A stretch of DNA of 64,000 bases from contig NBAY01000036.1 of NCBI GenBank assembly GCA_002794775.1, forward strand, positions 410,761-474,760. Reading direction: 5' to 3'. The position numbers and the translations under genes were made by a program. This document shows, in pieces, positions 60,251 through 64,000 of the stretch. Each line of letters begins with the position of its first letter. The first letter of the stretch is position 1. Source of the DNA: Porodaedalea pini. Taxonomy: Eukaryota; Basidiomycota; Agaricomycetes; Hymenochaetales; Hymenochaetaceae. The notes beneath the pieces are model-generated. The model was not told where the DNA came from. It saw only the letters and a list, made by a program, of their open reading frames with translations, and did no database searches.

Positions 60251-61042
60251 AGATGCTCACGCAAGTAACAAAGCCCATGAGTTATTGACTATGCAGAAAG
60301 AAAAGGAAACAATTACTTACCAAACCTGAGCGGTGGTCCGTGCCGTTTTGCAAGCTCAGTCTAGCAAGGTAGCATGATCACACCTACTACTTGTAATCTG
60401 GCCGTTGAGCGTGTGCTTGGTCGTGGTCAAGTAAAAGATTGAGGATGGTCGAAGGGCTACAGTTGTGGAGAATGAGATAGGGGGGAGGGAGACATCAGTG
60501 TGAGAGTCAGGCTTGTGGCAGTGGGGCCTGAGCCTAGTTGGGAGCAATTGCCGCGAGTCACACGTGCATTCCCACGTACTCCGGCATGTGATGACTCAGT
60601 CCGAAGTCGATCATTGCCGCTGCCGCTCTCATTGTTGACTTCAAGTTGCCTCCCACCATCAATCAACCCGTTACCACCACCCGAAGAACCCACCCGACCA
60701 TCACAAAGTCCCTAAGAGTCAGCCTAGTGCATACTCGTGGACATATCATCGACGGTCTGCAGTAGCAAACTGTCTTGTGTATCTCAGCGGCTACAATTCG
60801 TATTTGCTGAGCTGAAGGTCGTCGTCTTCAGGGCCCAACACTTCAAGGATTTCTCCGCGGAGAGGCAGATTGAAATTGCGAGGTGTGTCATAGAAAGTTG
60901 CTTGTTTGAATGCACTGAAGGCTCAAACATTTTCAAAGACATTTCAGTCCAATCCTGATTCATCCTATGTCAAGGCTTTCTCGAAGTTCTCCAAATTTCA
61001 ATCCTTCGTCGACCACGTAACTTGCGACAGACCTATCTCAAG
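60251..61042. other. Intergenic, no gene recognised
   Basis: Open frames up to 78 codons without domains. It should include the promoter of the 861-residue orphan. Confidence 0.4.
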
Positions 61043-63698
61043 ATGTCAAGCGGAGGTGATTACTCTTGGTATGGTACGAATGGTGAGAATAGCTCATGGG
61101 GCGAAGAGCAAGGCTCGTGCCAGTGGGAGCTTGGCTCGTGGGGCAAGGAGCAAGGCTCGGGGGGAAAAGAGCAAGGCTTGGGGGGCAAAGAGCAAGGCTC
61201 AGGCCAGTGGGAGCTTCGCTCGTGGGGCAAAGAGCAAGGCTCGTGGGGCAAAGAGCAAGGCTCGGGGTGCAAGGAGCAAGGCTCGTACCAGTGGGACGGA
61301 GAGCTTGGCTCATGGAGCAATGAGCCTGGCTCGTGGGGCGATGAGCATCATTCGAGGAGCGAAGGACAACAACAGAATTCCTTACCTTTGAAAAAGATGC
61401 ATGATCTCGGTACGTTTGCGAGCTGCTGATTCTGAAATGCATTCTAAAGTATTCGCACGCAGATGAGAGTGTATACCCCTAGATGCCCGAGTTTTGGCGG
61501 ATATGCAGTATAACAAGAACGTCATCTCAAGTCCGAATGCAAACTGGGTACCGCAATACCTGATAGTGAATGAGAAACTTGGTGTTCTCAAACATGTCGA
61601 TGGCTTTTGGGGAGGTCACGAATACAGCCGATGGCCCCAGTTTTTCTCAAAAACTTCCATCCATCACGCTTGCATCCCGTTCGATGTGAATAACACCACA
61701 GGTAGCTTTGTGCACCTTTGTTCTCTCATCGTAGACATTCCTTTGTATGATCCCAAAGAGTCTGAGGACTTTACGGAGGTCCTCCTGCTTGACGAGGATG
61801 GTAACAAGGAGCACTGGCACGACAACGAACCGCAGATGCAAGTCGGCCAGTTGCGTCGAGAACTTATCGACAATTTGGAAACCGCACTGCTCTTGATAGC
61901 GGCGAAAACGCGAACTAGTGGCTCGATACGCAGGCAAGAAGGGTCCGACAATGGAATGGACAAGACATACAGGCGGTGCTTGCAAGCGGGCCAGTTTGGA
62001 GTCGAGCGCCTTCGCCTCCTGAAAAGCAGCTGGCAGCAGACATTGTTCACTGTACGTGACATCCAGCACTCCATTCTCGAACTGCATGGGCTGCATACGT
62101 ACCTCGATGTCGTGCTGCTGCACATCAAGTCGAAGCAATCCTATGAAACAGAGATCCTGCCTGTTCACAGTGCATTCACTACCGAGCCCTCCGTCATCAA
62201 CCACCTCTATCGGATCGGTATACCTGTGTGGTTCATTTGTCGGCATGAACAGTTAGATGGAAAAATTTTTGCCATCCGGGATTGTGTTCCATGGTCGAAG
62301 TATGTTGAAAGCGGCTTATTCCAATTTAAAGGAAGGCCTCTTCACAACGGCTTTAGCTTTCAACTGGATGCGCATTTGCGAGATCTGTCAAGGAGTCAGT
62401 TCATGGTGGAAGACGACATCAGCGAGCTCCTCGAGCAAATGTACGGCTTTCAGAATCATCAACCCGGAGCTCCCACTTTCAGTCATCCTTCGTCATCATC
62501 GTCTGCTACGAAACACACTCAGGCTCCTCCTTCAATACCTTTGTCTTCAGTCCCTTCCACTGACGCAGCGTCCCGGGTGAACGTACCTTCAAAGAAGAAG
62601 AAGAGCTTCAAGAAGAGGGCCGAGAAAGAAAAGGTGGAGAACAAGGGGAAGCAGAAGGTGCAAAGCGAGCCTTACATTAACTATGCTCGTATCCTCCACA
62701 TACCGAATGGAGTTGATGGTCGACCGGACCTGCCTTCGTACCACAAGGTCGTGTTGGGCAGTCTGATGAAACTCGGCACCATAGGCCAGAACAAGACCCA
62801 TGCTGCACTCTACCCACTCCCTCCACCTTTCCTGCTCATCCACCCCAGCGCAGAAAAGACGGCGGATCTTTATCTCAACTACATCCGTATACGGCCTACA
62901 TTGATTGATATGCTCCTCAAAGGCGGCATCTTCGACAAGTCAATATGGCACAGGCTGCGAGACTGGAAGACCATCGTGCACAGCGACTACATGAAGTCCA
63001 CGCCACTCCCACCGAACACCGCCGATCCATTCGTAGAGCGCATCTACAACAGGATGCCTTCGGTACTAGATGCCAGTCCGTCCAGACAGGCTGCCAGTCA
63101 CATCTCTCTCTCTTTGCATGATCATGACACGCCAGACACGAGCGACTTGCCTCCTGCGAAACGGCAACAAATTTCCGACAAGGCGACCATCAAGGTCGTG
63201 TTCGGCGTCGAGCGCCACTTGGAGCCGTTTGATCAAACTAAGCAGCAGGTATGGCACAGTAAATCCATCTCAACAGACTGCATAGGCCACAACAAGGTCC
63301 TTCGAATGGAAGTCCAGTGGGAACTTTCCGAGCTTTTATTCTGGTACGAGCTGTATGCGCTCGATCAACTGATCCTGCCATGCGAACGCATGACAACGGA
63401 CGAGCATCGGCAATGGAATGCTCTATTGAGCCGCATCTATCTCGGCACCACTGATGGCTCGACCACTGTCATTCCTGACATATGGAAGCTGATAAGGGAG
63501 TACTGGGGAGAACAATTGGACGACGGCTCCATCGAGGCCCTTTTCCTCATTCTGAAGGTGTGGCCTGGCTTCCCCACGAGCGTAGGTGCCAGTGTGAAGG
63601 ACTTCTGTCCCTTGATCTCATTCTACATTGAGACCTTCATTCAATATTTCAATCACATTCCCTCTATGCACTGTAATGTTCCTGTCTCGCTGCTGTAG
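61043..63698 (+). CDS. Orphan protein of 861 residues with GSWGKEQ-repeat N-terminus
   Basis: Two exons (61043-61409 and 61483-63698) join in phase; the splice gives MHDLDARVLADMQYNKNVIS. Residues 10-105 are tandem peptides like ELGSWGKEQGSGGKEQGLGG. The large second exon begins with a well-structured part (NANWVPQYLIVNEKLGVLKH, VDGFWGGHEYSRWPQFFS). Central motifs include IGIPVWFICRHEQLDG; then come a Lys-rich linker (KKKKSFKKRAEKEKVENKGK), LLIHPSAEKTADLYLNYIRI and ELLFWYELYALDQLILP near the end. I do not recognise a domain; it resembles lineage-specific multicopy proteins of polypore genomes in its layout. No catalytic motif is visible. Placement in a repeat-rich region suggests association with mobile DNA, but this is inference. 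Confidence 0.7.
61090..61345 (+). repeat. Coding minisatellite, about 18-21-bp units
   Basis: Units of the form ggggcaaagagcaaggctcg are repeated about a dozen times with changes, mostly in multiples of three. On the coding strand they give (S/G)WGKEQGS modules. Confidence 0.8.
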
Positions 63699-64000
63699 CA
63701 TCACTCATTATTGGATAGGATACATTGTAATTATACAGCATAGTTCTTCATGTATTTAATGCAATTGTAGTTATATGACATAGTTCTTCAGGTATTTAAT
63801 GCAATTATACTTTCCGTGTAATACTTGCAGAGATGCTTATAAGCATTGTATATAACCACCAAAGTCTTGCACAAGTATATGAGATGCTTGTTAGGCGGGA
63901 GTCCGGGAGACGACTCGGACTAGGCAGGCCTCGGCTGACTGTTGTCTGGGACGTGCTATACTCGAGCGTAGGCTCGGGACACACTTACTCAGGCTAGGTC
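63699..64000. other. 3' flank of the orphan with a 40-bp tandem duplication
   Basis: Between about 63726 and 63808 a unit of roughly 40 bases (catagttcttcatgtattta and flanks) occurs twice in tandem. The rest up to the window end has no recognised feature. Confidence 0.5.

Noticed and set aside
60457..60715. Overlapping open frames on both strands at 60.5 kb
   Set aside because: Short, unlike any family, and no promoter or splice signals.

Overview
The window looks like nuclear DNA of a basidiomycete fungus, most likely an agaricomycete (a polypore-like wood or litter fungus). The genes carry many short introns (mostly 48-65 nt, GT..AG, with CTAAC/CTGAC-like branch sites). The families present are typical of Agaricomycetes: DUF6593 and DUF7704 proteins, a myosin-motor chitin synthase, F-box/LRR genes, and a Plavaka-type transposase with an associated gene I tentatively place in DUF6698. 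There is no CRISPR, rRNA or operon structure, and I recognised no tRNA.

Layout. Region 1 (1-29.6 kb) is mainly ordinary housekeeping and wall/secretome genes. It holds a small secreted hydrophobic protein, a DUF7704 membrane protein, an F-box relic, a one-TM hypothetical, a class I (Rpd3-type) histone deacetylase, an NCS2 xanthine/uric-acid permease, a 13-exon chitin synthase with myosin motor, a one-TM acidic protein, a decayed CAMK-like kinase, a coiled-coil low-complexity protein and a secreted DUF1996 protein. Region 2 (30-48.9 kb) holds two convergent F-box/LRR genes, a small two-exon gene, a membrane-anchored histidine acid phosphatase, a GNAT, a DUF6593 protein, a Cys-containing acidic protein, a protein with a weak resemblance to methylpurine-DNA glycosylases, the AAA+ helicase RVB1, a secreted orphan with a truncated duplicate next to RVB1, and a PL14-like polysaccharide lyase.

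Region 3 (48.9-64 kb) is accessory and rearranged. An intact DUF6698-like gene abuts a Ku70 gene that reads well for its N-terminal third and then stops. Next come a decayed ORF with an internal duplication, a Plavaka transposase over about 4 kb, a deleted and shuffled second copy of the DUF6698-like gene between two 318-bp direct repeats, and an 861-aa orphan whose first exon is a minisatellite.

One pattern crosses the whole window. Several otherwise intact genes, including the normally essential RVB1, are each broken by single-base gains or losses, often in short homopolymers. I see at least eight, three of them in the permease. This fits residual base-calling error in the assembly better than independent gene death, but only reads can decide. 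The most interesting biological leads are the phosphatase whose catalytic His-Asp motif reads His-Lys, the truncated Ku70 locus beside mobile-element material, the 318-bp repeat unit, and the 861-aa orphan.
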